Below, in pieces: positions 52,831-60,901 of a stretch of 64,000 nt of DNA. The DNA comes from Atopobiaceae bacterium. GTDB lineage: Bacteria; Actinomycetota; Coriobacteriia; Coriobacteriales; Atopobiaceae. The stretch covers positions 1 to 64,000 of the forward strand of contig JAFWIE010000038.1 of NCBI GenBank assembly GCA_017533825.1. The letters are read 5' to 3'. Position numbers and translations under genes: made by a program. Within the stretch, counting starts at the first letter, position 1; the number at the start of each line of letters is the position of its first letter. A model generated the notes under the pieces. The model made no database searches. It had not been told where the DNA came from and saw only the letters and a program-made list of their open reading frames with translations.

Positions 52831-54207
52831 TTATGCCGTGGCGAGCGCTGCGCGCGCCTCTGCGAGCTGCGCGGCGACGGCATCATTGCCCGTGCCACCA
52901 TAGGTCGTGCGCGCGCGGGCGATGGCAGCTGGATCGAGCGTTCCCATCACGTCCTCATCAAAGAGGTCGCTTGCCTCGCGCAGCTCCGCCAGACTCAGGT
53001 CCTCCAGACCGCAACCGCGACGCTCGCAATCCAGCACGAGCTTTCCCACCACGGCATGGGCCTCACGGAAGGGCATGCCGCGCTTGGCCAGATAATCCGC
53101 CACGTCGGTCGCCGCCGAGAATCCCGTCCCCGCCTCAGCAAGCATGCGGCCCTCGTTAACCCTCATGGTCTGGAGCATGCCCGCCATAATGGCCATGCAA
53201 TCTCCAAGCGTGCGCGCCGCGTCAAGCGGGCCCTCCTTGCACTCCTGTAAATCCTTGTTGTACGCGAGGGGCAGCGACTTGCAGGTGGTAAGCAGCGCCA
53301 TGAGGTCGCCGTACACGCGGCCCGTCTTGCCACGTGTGAGCTCGGCGAAATCCGGGTTCTTCTTTTGCGGCATGATGGAACTACCCGTCGAGTACGAATC
53401 GCTGAGTGTGATGAACCCGAACTCGGAGCTGCTCCATAGGACAATCTCCTCGCACAGGCGCGAGAGGTGCATCATGCTCACGGCACACGCGTATTCGAGG
53501 TCAAGCAGGTAGTCGCGGTCGCTCACGGCGTCGAGGGAGTTAGGAATCGCTCGCGCAAACCCCAGCAACTCCGTTGTGCGAGCGCGGTCGAGCGGGTACG
53601 TCGTTCCAGCAAGTGCCGCGGCACCGAGCGGGTTGGCGTCAGCTGCTACGAGCGCCGCCCGCAGACGCGTCGCGTCGCGTGTGAACATCCAGAAGTACGC
53701 CAGCATGTGGTGCGAGAAGAGCACCGGCTGGGCATGCTGCAAATGCGTATAGCCCGGCATCACGACGTCGAGATTCTCTTCCGCAACGTCTGCAAGCACG
53801 CGACGCAGCTCACGGTTGCCCTCGAGCAGCTCGGCGCAGAGGTCCTTGGCGAGCAGGCGGATGTCAGTGGCAACTTGGTCGTTGCGCGACCGTCCCGTAT
53901 GGAGGCGCCCACCCGCTGCGCCGATGCGCTCGGTAAGCACGCGCTCGATGGCCATGTGTACGTCTTCGTCATTGATGTCCCAAGCAAACGTGCCGTCCTC
54001 GACCTCGCACGCTATCTGCTGCAAGCCCTCGACGATGGCCTTGCGGTCAGCATCGCTTATGATGCCCTTCTCTGCGAGCATCGTCGCGTGAGCAATCGAC
54101 CCGCGAATGTCCTGCTGCGCCATGTTTTTGTCAACCTCGAGCGATGCCCCAAACTCCTGGGTGAACGCATCGACGCCACCCTCGAACCTTCCGCCCCACA
54201 ATGCCAT
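52831..54207 (-). CDS. argH: argininosuccinate lyase
   Basis: A 458-residue enzyme of the fumarase superfamily cleaving argininosuccinate to arginine and fumarate. The signature GSSIMPQKKNP is present, with GRSRNDQVATD and MPGYTHLQHAQPV. Length is standard. ATG 54207 is preceded by GAGGAG. It follows argG across a 105-base gap that contains a strong palindrome. Confidence 0.97.
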   Translation of the reverse strand: MALWGGRFEGGVDAFTQEFGASLEVDKNMAQQDIRGSIAHATMLAEKGIISDADRKAIVEGLQQIACEVEDGTFAWDINDEDVHMAIERVLTERIGAAGGRLHTGRSRNDQVATDIRLLAKDLCAELLEGNRELRRVLADVAEENLDVVMPGYTHLQHAQPVLFSHHMLAYFWMFTRDATRLRAALVAADANPLGAAALAGTTYPLDRARTTELLGFARAIPNSLDAVSDRDYLLDLEYACAVSMMHLSRLCEEIVLWSSSEFGFITLSDSYSTGSSIMPQKKNPDFAELTRGKTGRVYGDLMALLTTCKSLPLAYNKDLQECKEGPLDAARTLGDCMAIMAGMLQTMRVNEGRMLAEAGTGFSAATDVADYLAKRGMPFREAHAVVGKLVLDCERRGCGLEDLSLAELREASDLFDEDVMGTLDPAAIARARTTYGGTGNDAVAAQLAEARAALATA

Positions 54208-54248
54208 GCCCTGCTCCTCACTTCGGGTACGCGGCTATTCTACTAAAT

Positions 54249-54283
54249 GACGGCAAAAAGGTACCTGGTACCTTTTTGCCGTC
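54249..54283. repeat. 17-bp perfect palindrome between argG and argH
   Basis: GACGGCAAAAAGGTACC and its exact complement flank a single T. On the minus strand it could be read as a hairpin with an A-run and T-run in the arms. It may attenuate argH transcription or be a mobile palindromic element. Confidence 0.75.
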
Positions 54284-54312
54284 CGCACGGTTCGCTTATT
54301 GGCCGCAGGCGC

Positions 54313-55542
54313 CTACTCGACCGTCTGCAGACCCGAACCAGGTCCCTGCACACGACTCCATGTCTTGCTCTGCAGGCCATGGAGCACGATGAAGCCCTCG
54401 GCGAAGGACTGGTCGAAGGTATCTCCCTCGTCGTACGTCGCGAGGTTGTAGTCGTACAGCGCGTAGTCGGAGCGCAGGCCGTCGACGAAGATGCCGCCCT
54501 TGCAGAGCTTGATGCGCACCTCGCCGCTCACGAACTTCTGCGTGTAGGCGTTGTAGGCATCGATGGCGCACCGGCTCTGGCTGTACCATAGGCCGCGATA
54601 CACCGTGGAGGCCCACTCGGTGTCAAGCTTTGCCTTCTGCTTGAGCGTCTCGGCGTCGAGGCACAGGCGCTCGAGAGCGTTGTGCGCTTCGATGAGAAGC
54701 AGCGCTGCCGGGCACTCGTAGCATTCGCGGCTCTTGATGCCCACGACGCGGTCCTCGATCATGTCAATGCGGCCGTAGCCGTTACGACCGGCAATCTCGT
54801 TCGCGGAGATGATGAGGTCGAGAAGCGGCATGCGCTCGCCGTTCAGCGAGACGGGAATGCCGGCCTCAAAGCCGATGACTACGGTCTCGGGCTCGTTCGG
54901 GCAGTCCTCGGGATTGTTCGTCATCGTCCAGATGTCCGCTGGAGGCGTGTTCCATGTGTTCTCGAGCACACCGCACTCGATGGCGCGACCCCACAGGTTG
55001 TCGTCGATGGAGTAGGGCTTCTTCTTGGTGGTGGGTACGGGCACGCCGTGGGCCTCTGCCCATGCCATCTCGGAATCGCGCGTGGTGAGGTCCCACTCAC
55101 GAACGGGCGCGATAATCTTGAGCTCCGGGTCGAGCGCACGGATGCAGGTCTCGAAGCGTACCTGGTCGTTGCCCTTGCCTGTGCAGCCATGCGCCACGTA
55201 CTTCGCGCCATACTGATGGGCCACGTCCACCAAGTGCTTGGAGATCAGGGGGCGGCTCAAGGCGCTGAGCAGCGGATAGATGCCCTCATACTTGCCGTTC
55301 GCCCAAATCGCCTTGGAGAGGATCGTCTGCGCGTACTCTTCGCGCATGTCGATGGCCTCAGAGGCGATGGCACCCATGTCCAGGGCCTTCTGCTTAATCC
55401 AACCAAGGTCCCTCTCGTCCTGGCCCACGTTGCCACAGATGGCAATGACGTCCATGTTGCGCTCCACCTGGAGCCACTTGACGATAACGGACGTGTCGAG
55501 GCCTCCCGAGTATGCGAGGACCACCTTTTCTTTCTCTGCCAT
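54313..55542 (-). CDS. argG: argininosuccinate synthase
   Basis: A 409-residue ATP-dependent ligase joining citrulline and aspartate. The N-terminal P-loop pyrophosphatase motif is AYSGGLDTSV. Other markers are AHGCTGKGNDQVRFE, the segment IDDNLWGRAIE and ECYECPAALLLIEAH. Length is typical. ATG 55542 follows AAAGGC. It is the first gene of the argG-argH-purB run; no argininosuccinate regulator is visible. Confidence 0.97.
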   Translation of the reverse strand: MAEKEKVVLAYSGGLDTSVIVKWLQVERNMDVIAICGNVGQDERDLGWIKQKALDMGAIASEAIDMREEYAQTILSKAIWANGKYEGIYPLLSALSRPLISKHLVDVAHQYGAKYVAHGCTGKGNDQVRFETCIRALDPELKIIAPVREWDLTTRDSEMAWAEAHGVPVPTTKKKPYSIDDNLWGRAIECGVLENTWNTPPADIWTMTNNPEDCPNEPETVVIGFEAGIPVSLNGERMPLLDLIISANEIAGRNGYGRIDMIEDRVVGIKSRECYECPAALLLIEAHNALERLCLDAETLKQKAKLDTEWASTVYRGLWYSQSRCAIDAYNAYTQKFVSGEVRIKLCKGGIFVDGLRSDYALYDYNLATYDEGDTFDQSFAEGFIVLHGLQSKTWSRVQGPGSGLQTVE

Positions 55543-55874
55543 GTCTCTGCCTTTCTTATTGTGTGCATGGTGCGTCGATTCTAGCGTATTCGCTACGATG
55601 GCGCGTCGTAAGCCAAAAGAAGCACTGCCCCGAAACCTGCGGGTAACGTGAATGAGACGGACACACTATAGAGAACTACTTTATCCGTTCGCCAAAACCT
55701 ACGGGTAACGTGGGCGAGGTAACGTGGATGACGTGAGTGACGTGGACGCGGTAATGTGGATGACGCGCGGATTGCGACGGGAGGCGGGAGGCTGGGCACG
55801 AAAGCGGCGGGACGGTCGGATACCAGCACCCATCCCGTCGGCGGTTCGGTATGTTCTTGCAAGCATTTGGGAAG
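55543..55874. other. intergenic region between argG and xpaC-like genes
   Basis: About 330 bases between divergent genes. It contains degenerate direct repeats (55633-55767) and the promoter for the plus-strand operon. Long antisense frames here have no start or family signal I would trust. Confidence 0.5.
55633..55767. repeat. degenerate GTAACGTG repeats
   Basis: AAACCTGCGGGTAACGTG (55633-55650) recurs with one change at 55695-55712, and GGTAACGTGGATGACG and GGTAATGTGGATGACG follow at 55718 and 55750. Four related copies suggest a tandem binding site or slippage. Confidence 0.55.
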
Positions 55875-55880
55875 TATAAT
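55875..55880 (+). promoter_or_regulatory. -10 box implying a leaderless start
   Basis: A consensus TATAAT ends 6 bases before an in-frame GTG at 55887. Transcription would begin at or next to that GTG. There is no clear -35 hexamer. Confidence 0.5.
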
Positions 55881-55886
55881 CGCATA

Positions 55887-56642
55887 GTGAAAAATCTCGT
55901 CGATTGGCTCAATGTGAAGCGTTATCTGCGTCTCTTTGCTCTCTACATCGCCATAGCGGTTGCCGTGGTGCTCCTTTATGCGCCATGGGGACTTGCCCTG
56001 CGCCCCACCGACTACTCGCTGCTGCGCGCAGGCCTCAGCATCATAGGTGCCATCGCGCTCGCGGGCACCTTCGGCGCAGGTACCTACCTTGCTCTCAAGG
56101 ACCCGGACGAGCACCTGCTTGCCCCCGCCGAGGTCGTGGACGAGGACGAGGTCATCCCCGTCCTGCGCGACTATGTGGAGACCCCTTACGTCGGTGGCAT
56201 CGCAGCCGACGTCATCGAGCAAGTGCAGAGCTCAGACCGCAAGCGGCGGCGCCTTCAGAAGTACATTGGTCAGCAATTCAGCGAGGGCAGCATCACGTGG
56301 GATCGATTCGCGGGGCTGGTTGACCAGGCACACCACACCATCATTCGCAACGCGGCGCTCGTCGCAAACAACGTCCAGACCTTCGACCGCGAGGGATACG
56401 CCAAGGATCTGGCAGACCTGCGACGCAGGGACAACGAGCTGCAGCGGCAACAGGTCGCGGTATACGAACAGTCGCTCGCCCACATGCGCGAGATAATCGC
56501 TGCGAACGAGCGCATGCTCCTTGAGCTGGGCAAACTTGAACTTGAGCTGAGCAAGCTCAACGCCGGCAGCACGCTCGAGAGCAACGAGGGAACCATCGAC
56601 GAGCTCACAAGGCTCATCGAGGAGACCAAGTACTACGGTTAG
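55887..56642 (+). CDS. XpaC-like membrane protein (5-bromo-4-chloroindolyl phosphate hydrolysis family)
   Basis: A 251-residue protein with two membrane helices near the N-terminus (about 18-33 and 47-68), a hinge with VETPYVGGIAADVIEQV and a long C-terminal coiled coil (about 150-245). XpaC relatives almost always pair with TelA; the biochemical role is unknown despite the family name. I prefer GTG 55887, 6 bases after TATAAT, over ATG 55851, which lies upstream of that -10 box and has no ribosome site. The next gene starts 44 bases downstream. Confidence 0.78.
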   Translation: MKNLVDWLNVKRYLRLFALYIAIAVAVVLLYAPWGLALRPTDYSLLRAGLSIIGAIALAGTFGAGTYLALKDPDEHLLAPAEVVDEDEVIPVLRDYVETPYVGGIAADVIEQVQSSDRKRRRLQKYIGQQFSEGSITWDRFAGLVDQAHHTIIRNAALVANNVQTFDREGYAKDLADLRRRDNELQRQQVAVYEQSLAHMREIIAANERMLLELGKLELELSKLNAGSTLESNEGTIDELTRLIEETKYYG

Positions 56643-56686
56643 ACCATCAACTACGGTTGGTTCATCCCATCGACGAGGAGGAAGCA

Positions 56687-58375
56687 ATGGGAAAGAAGCG
56701 TATCATCACCGGACTAGTCGTGGGCCTCATAGTGATCAGCGCACTTGTGTTTGGCATACTCTTCCTTACACGCAATACTGGAAAGACCGAGCGCACCATC
56801 AGCACCGAGACCGCACAGGCGAATCTGGCCGAAATGGTGAGCAGAATTGACCCCACCACCTCGACGCCGACCAAGTCATCCATCGAGTACACAGAGGACA
56901 ACTTGGACGCCGAAGAACTTCCTGACCTCGACAAAAACGACGTGGCGGTCAAGGCAACCACGGACCTCTACGCGGAAATCTGGTCCTCTCCCGAGAAGGC
57001 GGGCCAAGGGACCGACGGATGGATGCGCGAGATGGCCGAGGCCTTCAACACCTCCGGCGCAGAAGTCGATGGCAAACCGGCGAGCATTCAGCTGCGCAGC
57101 ATGAGCAGCGGCCTTGCCGTTGACTACATCGCCACCGGGAAGGAGTCTCCTGACGGCTACACGCCCTCCAACATGCTGTTCGTCGACCTGCTCTCGGCAC
57201 GCGGCGTAAAGACCGACGTCGTGCGCGAGAAGATGGTGGGCAACGTCGCAGGCATCCTGCTCGATCAGGAACACTATGATGCCGTACTCGAGAAGTACGG
57301 CACCGTCGACCTCAAGTCCATCACGGAGGCCGTCGGAGCGGGCGAGCTCACCATGGGCTATACCAACCCCTTCACCAGCAGTACCGGTCTGAACTTCCTC
57401 ATATCATGCCTGCTGCGCTACGACCGCAACAACCCCCTTTCCGAGACGGCAACCGAGGGATTCCTTAAGTTCCAGTCCAACGTGCCCTTCGTCGCCCTCA
57501 CCACCGTCCAGATGCGCGATGCAGCAGAGCGCGGCTCGCTGGATGGCTTCGTGCTCGAATGGCAGCTCTACCAGAACGACCCGTCTCTCTCGGCGAACTA
57601 CGTCTTCACGCCCTTTGGCTACCGTCACGACAACCCGCTGGTCGCCTGCCCTGCAGCAAGCGCCGACGAGCGCCAAGTCCTCGAGCTCTTTGCCCAGTAT
57701 TGCGAAACCAACGGGGCCGATCTTGCCAAGCGCTACGGATTCAACGGCAAGGATGACTACGTCAGCGAGCTGCCGCCGACTACAGGCGAGACGCTCGTTG
57801 CCGCGCAGAACCTGTACAAGAAGAACAAGGACACTGGCCGCACCGTCGTCGCCGTCTTTGTGGCTGACGTCTCGGGGTCGATGAGCGGCGCCCCGCTCAA
57901 CGAGCTGCAGTCGTCACTCATCAACAGCATGCGCTACATCAACTCGGACAACTACGTTGGTCTCGTCTCGTACTCCGACTACGTGACCATCGAGCTTCCC
58001 GTTGCACAGTTCGACCTCAACCAGCAGGCATACTTCAAGGGCGCAGTCGAGAGTTTGCGCGCCGCGGGAGGCACCGCAACGAACGACGGCATCATCGTCG
58101 CTGCCGACCTCGTCGAGAAGGCCATTGCCGACCTGCCGGATGCCAAGCCCATGATCTTCCTGCTCTCCGACGGGGAGGCGAACGCCGAGATGGTCTCCTT
58201 CGAGGATATGAAGGCCGTCATCGGCGGGTTGCGCATTCCCGTCTACACCATCGGTTACAATGCAAACATCGCGAAGCTGCAGCAGATCAGCAGCATCAAC
58301 GAGGCGGCAAGTATCGACGCAACGAACGATGACGTTACGTATCAACTCAAGAACCTGTTTAACGCTAACATGTAG
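56687..58375 (+). CDS. membrane-anchored solute-binding-like protein with C-terminal VWA domain
   Basis: A 562-residue protein. One N-terminal helix (TGLVVGLIVISALVFGILFL) anchors it. Residues about 70-370 resemble bacterial extracellular solute-binding proteins (LTMGYTNPFTSSTGLNF, FTPFGYRHDNPLV). Residues about 385-560 are a von Willebrand factor A domain with an intact MIDAS (DVSGSMSG, then GGTATNDG and LSDGEAN). AGGAGG precedes ATG 56687. Located between xpaC-like and telA-like genes, it probably forms an envelope complex with them. Confidence 0.85.
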   Translation: MGKKRIITGLVVGLIVISALVFGILFLTRNTGKTERTISTETAQANLAEMVSRIDPTTSTPTKSSIEYTEDNLDAEELPDLDKNDVAVKATTDLYAEIWSSPEKAGQGTDGWMREMAEAFNTSGAEVDGKPASIQLRSMSSGLAVDYIATGKESPDGYTPSNMLFVDLLSARGVKTDVVREKMVGNVAGILLDQEHYDAVLEKYGTVDLKSITEAVGAGELTMGYTNPFTSSTGLNFLISCLLRYDRNNPLSETATEGFLKFQSNVPFVALTTVQMRDAAERGSLDGFVLEWQLYQNDPSLSANYVFTPFGYRHDNPLVACPAASADERQVLELFAQYCETNGADLAKRYGFNGKDDYVSELPPTTGETLVAAQNLYKKNKDTGRTVVAVFVADVSGSMSGAPLNELQSSLINSMRYINSDNYVGLVSYSDYVTIELPVAQFDLNQQAYFKGAVESLRAAGGTATNDGIIVAADLVEKAIADLPDAKPMIFLLSDGEANAEMVSFEDMKAVIGGLRIPVYTIGYNANIAKLQQISSINEAASIDATNDDVTYQLKNLFNANM

Positions 58376-58458
58376 GATGGTTTAGCCACGCGCGTCCGTC
58401 GATTCATGTACGTCGACGAGAGCCAGCACGTGACACTCGCACAGAAAGGAAGGCAACC

Positions 58459-59631
58459 ATGTCGTTTGACCTCGAGATTCCCGAACCCGAGGAAGTAAAG
58501 GCCAAGGTAGAGCAGGAGCTTGCGGTCCCCGAGGACCGAGCGCAGCTCATCGATAGCACCGCCCAAAAGAAGGGCGAGGAGATTCTGAGCGTTGACCTCG
58601 ACTCGGTGCAGAGCCGCCGAGAGATCACGCACGCCGTCGAGGAGCTCGGTTCCGACCTCGTGCACAAGTCATCCGCAAAGAACGACATCCTCGCCAAGCG
58701 GATGGCCGAACTCTCGCGCTCGGGCAGCGAGTCGGGCGACGTCGCAAGAGGCCTTGAGGATCTCGCCATCAAGATGCGCGACCTTGATCCTTCGGGCATC
58801 GACTTCATGAAGCGCGGCGCTATGGGCAAGCTCTTCAATCCTGTGCGACGTTACTTCGATCGCTACAAGACGGCCGACGCCGAGATTGCAGAGATCGTAA
58901 AGTCTCTGGACAAGGGCCGCGACACCCTGCGCAAGGACAACGTGACCCTCGAGCTCGAGGCAGGCTCCATGCGCGAGCTCACTAAGCAGCTCAACCAGCG
59001 CGTGGCAATGGCAACCGACCTCGATGCGTACCTGACCGACGCGGTGGAGCGCTACCGCGCCCAGGGCGGTGACGAGGACAGGATTCGTTTCTTGGAGGAG
59101 GAGGTTATCTTCCCCCTGCGCCAGAAGATCATGGACTTCCAGCAGCTGCTCGTGGTCAACCAGCAGGGCATCGTCGCCATGGAGGTCATCCGCAAGAACA
59201 ACCTCGAGCTCATTCGCGCCGTTGATCGCGCCGAGCATGTCACCGTGGCGGCACTGCGCACGGCCGTCACCGTCGCAGGCGCCCTCTACAACCAGCGCAT
59301 CGTACTCGAGAAGGTGCAGGCACTCAATGCAGCCACCAACGACATGATCAACGCGACCTCGCGCATGCTTCGCGAACAGGGCGTGGCCATTCAGAAGCAG
59401 GCAACCGATGCTGCCATCTCGCCCGAGACGCTCAAGGCCGCCTTCCAAGACACGCTTGCAGCTCTCGACGACATCACCGATTACAAGCTCAAGGCCCTGC
59501 CACAGATGCACCAGACCATCGAGGAGTTCCGCATCATCGCCGAGGAAGGCGAAGCGCGCCTACAGCAGATGGAGGACGCCGGGAGCTTTACCCTGAACCC
59601 TGGCCCCGACCAGCGCCGACTCCACGACTAG
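58459..59631 (+). CDS. TelA-family toxic anion resistance protein
   Basis: A 390-residue soluble, mainly helical protein of the TelA/KlaA family, named for tellurite resistance though its molecular action is unknown. Family markers include KLFNPVRRYFDRY, YNQRIVLEKVQALNAATNDM and the C-terminal FRIIAEEGEARLQQMED. ATG 58459 follows AGAAAGGAAGG. It is the last gene of the xpaC-VWA-telA unit. Length matches the family. Confidence 0.92.
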   Translation: MSFDLEIPEPEEVKAKVEQELAVPEDRAQLIDSTAQKKGEEILSVDLDSVQSRREITHAVEELGSDLVHKSSAKNDILAKRMAELSRSGSESGDVARGLEDLAIKMRDLDPSGIDFMKRGAMGKLFNPVRRYFDRYKTADAEIAEIVKSLDKGRDTLRKDNVTLELEAGSMRELTKQLNQRVAMATDLDAYLTDAVERYRAQGGDEDRIRFLEEEVIFPLRQKIMDFQQLLVVNQQGIVAMEVIRKNNLELIRAVDRAEHVTVAALRTAVTVAGALYNQRIVLEKVQALNAATNDMINATSRMLREQGVAIQKQATDAAISPETLKAAFQDTLAALDDITDYKLKALPQMHQTIEEFRIIAEEGEARLQQMEDAGSFTLNPGPDQRRLHD

Positions 59632-59667
59632 ACTCCCAGGGTTCCACGACCATCACGTCCCAGGGCT

Positions 59668-59700
59668 CCCCGGCCGCGCGCTTCACCTGCGCGGCCGGGG
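59668..59700 (+). terminator. terminator of the telA operon
   Basis: CCCCGGCCGCG and CGCGGCCGGGG form an 11-bp GC-only stem 36 bases after the stop, followed by CGTGTTCCTTT. Confidence 0.75.
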
Positions 59701-59735
59701 CGTGTTCCTTTGCTTTGGCAAACAGGTACACTCTT

Positions 59736-59778
59736 GCAATAAACAATGCAGGTCAACCAAACACCGTGGTTGACCTGC
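59736..59778 (-). terminator. terminator of tRNA-Lys
   Basis: GCAGGTCAACCA (59748-59759) and TGGTTGACCTGC (59767-59778) form a 12-bp perfect stem; on the minus strand ATTGTTTATT follows. Confidence 0.8.
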
Positions 59779-59787
59779 TGATTTACG

Positions 59788-59863
59788 TGGTGGGCCGTCA
59801 GGGTCTCGAACCCTGGACCTTGGGATTAAAAGTCCCCTGCTCTGCCTACTGAGCTAACGGCCC
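59788..59863 (-). tRNA. tRNA-Lys (anticodon TTT)
   Basis: A 76-nt cloverleaf with acceptor GGGCCGT/ACGGCCC, D-arm GCTCAGTAGGCAGAGC, anticodon loop CTTTTAA (anticodon TTT), T-loop GTTCGAGA and encoded CCA. Confidence 0.97.
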
Positions 59864-59892
59864 GCTTGAACTATGATAGCACTAACTGCACT

Positions 59893-60438
59893 CTAGTAGT
59901 TGATGACCTGCTCCTCAAAATAGGATTGCGGATGGTTGCAGGCCGGGCACACCTTGGGAGCCTTCGGCCCCACATGCAGGTGACCGCAGTTGAGGCACTT
60001 CCACACCTTAACGCCTTCGCGCTCGAAGACCTCGCCCTTTTCCACGCGCTCGACGAGCTTAAGATAGCGCTCCTCGTGGGCCTTCTCGATGTTGGCAACC
60101 AGACGGAACTTCGCGGCAATCTCCTTGAAGCCCTCCTCGTCGGCGACCTTCGCGAACTCGGGATACATGCAGGTCCACTCTTCGTTCTCGCCCGCAGCAG
60201 CATCCTTGAGGTTGGTCAGCGTCTCGGGCACAGCACCATCGTGCAGATACTTGAACCACATCTTGGCGTGCTCACGCTCATTGCCCGAGGTCTCAGCAAA
60301 AATCTGAGAGATCTGGACAAAGCCATCCTTCTTTGCCCGGCTTGCGTAGTAAGCGTACTTGTTGGTTGCCTGAGACTCACCGGCGAAGGCAGCCTCGAGG
60401 TTCTTCTTTGTTTGAGAATTCTCGAAATCGACGGCCAT
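59893..60438 (-). CDS. rbr: rubrerythrin
   Basis: A 181-residue non-haem iron peroxidase that reduces hydrogen peroxide in anaerobes. The N-terminal ferritin-like domain has [24 protein letters not shown] and [10 protein letters not shown], supplying the diiron ligands. The C-terminal rubredoxin-like domain has WKCLNCGH and KVCPACNHP (two CxxC). ATG 60438 follows GAGGAGAGG. Its presence suggests an anaerobic or microaerophilic host. Confidence 0.96.
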   Translation of the reverse strand: MAVDFENSQTKKNLEAAFAGESQATNKYAYYASRAKKDGFVQISQIFAETSGNEREHAKMWFKYLHDGAVPETLTNLKDAAAGENEEWTCMYPEFAKVADEEGFKEIAAKFRLVANIEKAHEERYLKLVERVEKGEVFEREGVKVWKCLNCGHLHVGPKAPKVCPACNHPQSYFEEQVINY

Positions 60439-60544
60439 GCTACCTCTCCTCTCGTAGGAAACTATACGTGCCAACCAGCGAGAATCACAGGCCAACACGC
60501 AATTGGTGTCATTCTACCCACGACGTCTAGACCTGTCCATAGCC

Positions 60545-60661
60545 CCTTTTGCGCCTATTAATCTGCCAACATACCTGCAACGGCGACTTTTCCCGAACGA
60601 GCGCAGCAGCCTTGTCGCGACCTTTTGCGCCCATCAATCTGCCAACATACCTGCAACGGCG
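60545..60661. repeat. two 41-bp direct repeats, 76 bases apart
   Basis: The 41 bases at 60545-60585 recur at 60621-60661 with two changes; both contain AATCTGCCAACATACCTGC. The 76-base period is not a multiple of 3, so the pair is unlikely to be a coding repeat. It lies upstream of rubrerythrin. Confidence 0.85.
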
Positions 60662-60714
60662 CCCCAGCGTCACGACCCTCCCGTCTTGCCACGTATCCGC
60701 GGCTACCACTTCGA

Positions 60715-60830
60715 CCATCACTTCTGAGGATGTACAATTTCGATCATCCACAGAGGGGGACTATGTACAATTGCCGGGTCAGATTGTACATAGTCCCCCT
60801 CTCAGAATGACCCGAATTGTACATCCTCAA
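60715..60830. repeat. 116-bp nested palindrome, copy 1
   Basis: The outer arms TGAGGATGTACAATT and AATTGTACATCCTCA enclose an inner perfect 20-bp inverted repeat with core GGGGGACTATGTACAAT. It matches copy 2 at 62545-62660 at 114 of 116 positions in the same orientation. It resembles REP or MITE elements and carries no ORF. Confidence 0.9.
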
Positions 60831-60901
60831 ATGTCATATGTCGGTATGTGACATCACGGCGTCGACTTTCCGCCGCAAGCGATGCGTTTCTCTACGGACG
60901 G

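Larger units (their letters stand above)
60439..60901. other. gene-free repeat-rich stretch
   Basis: About 460 bases between rubrerythrin and the nuclease-like gene hold a 41-bp direct repeat pair and the first copy of a 116-bp nested palindrome. I support no coding region here. Confidence 0.6.
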
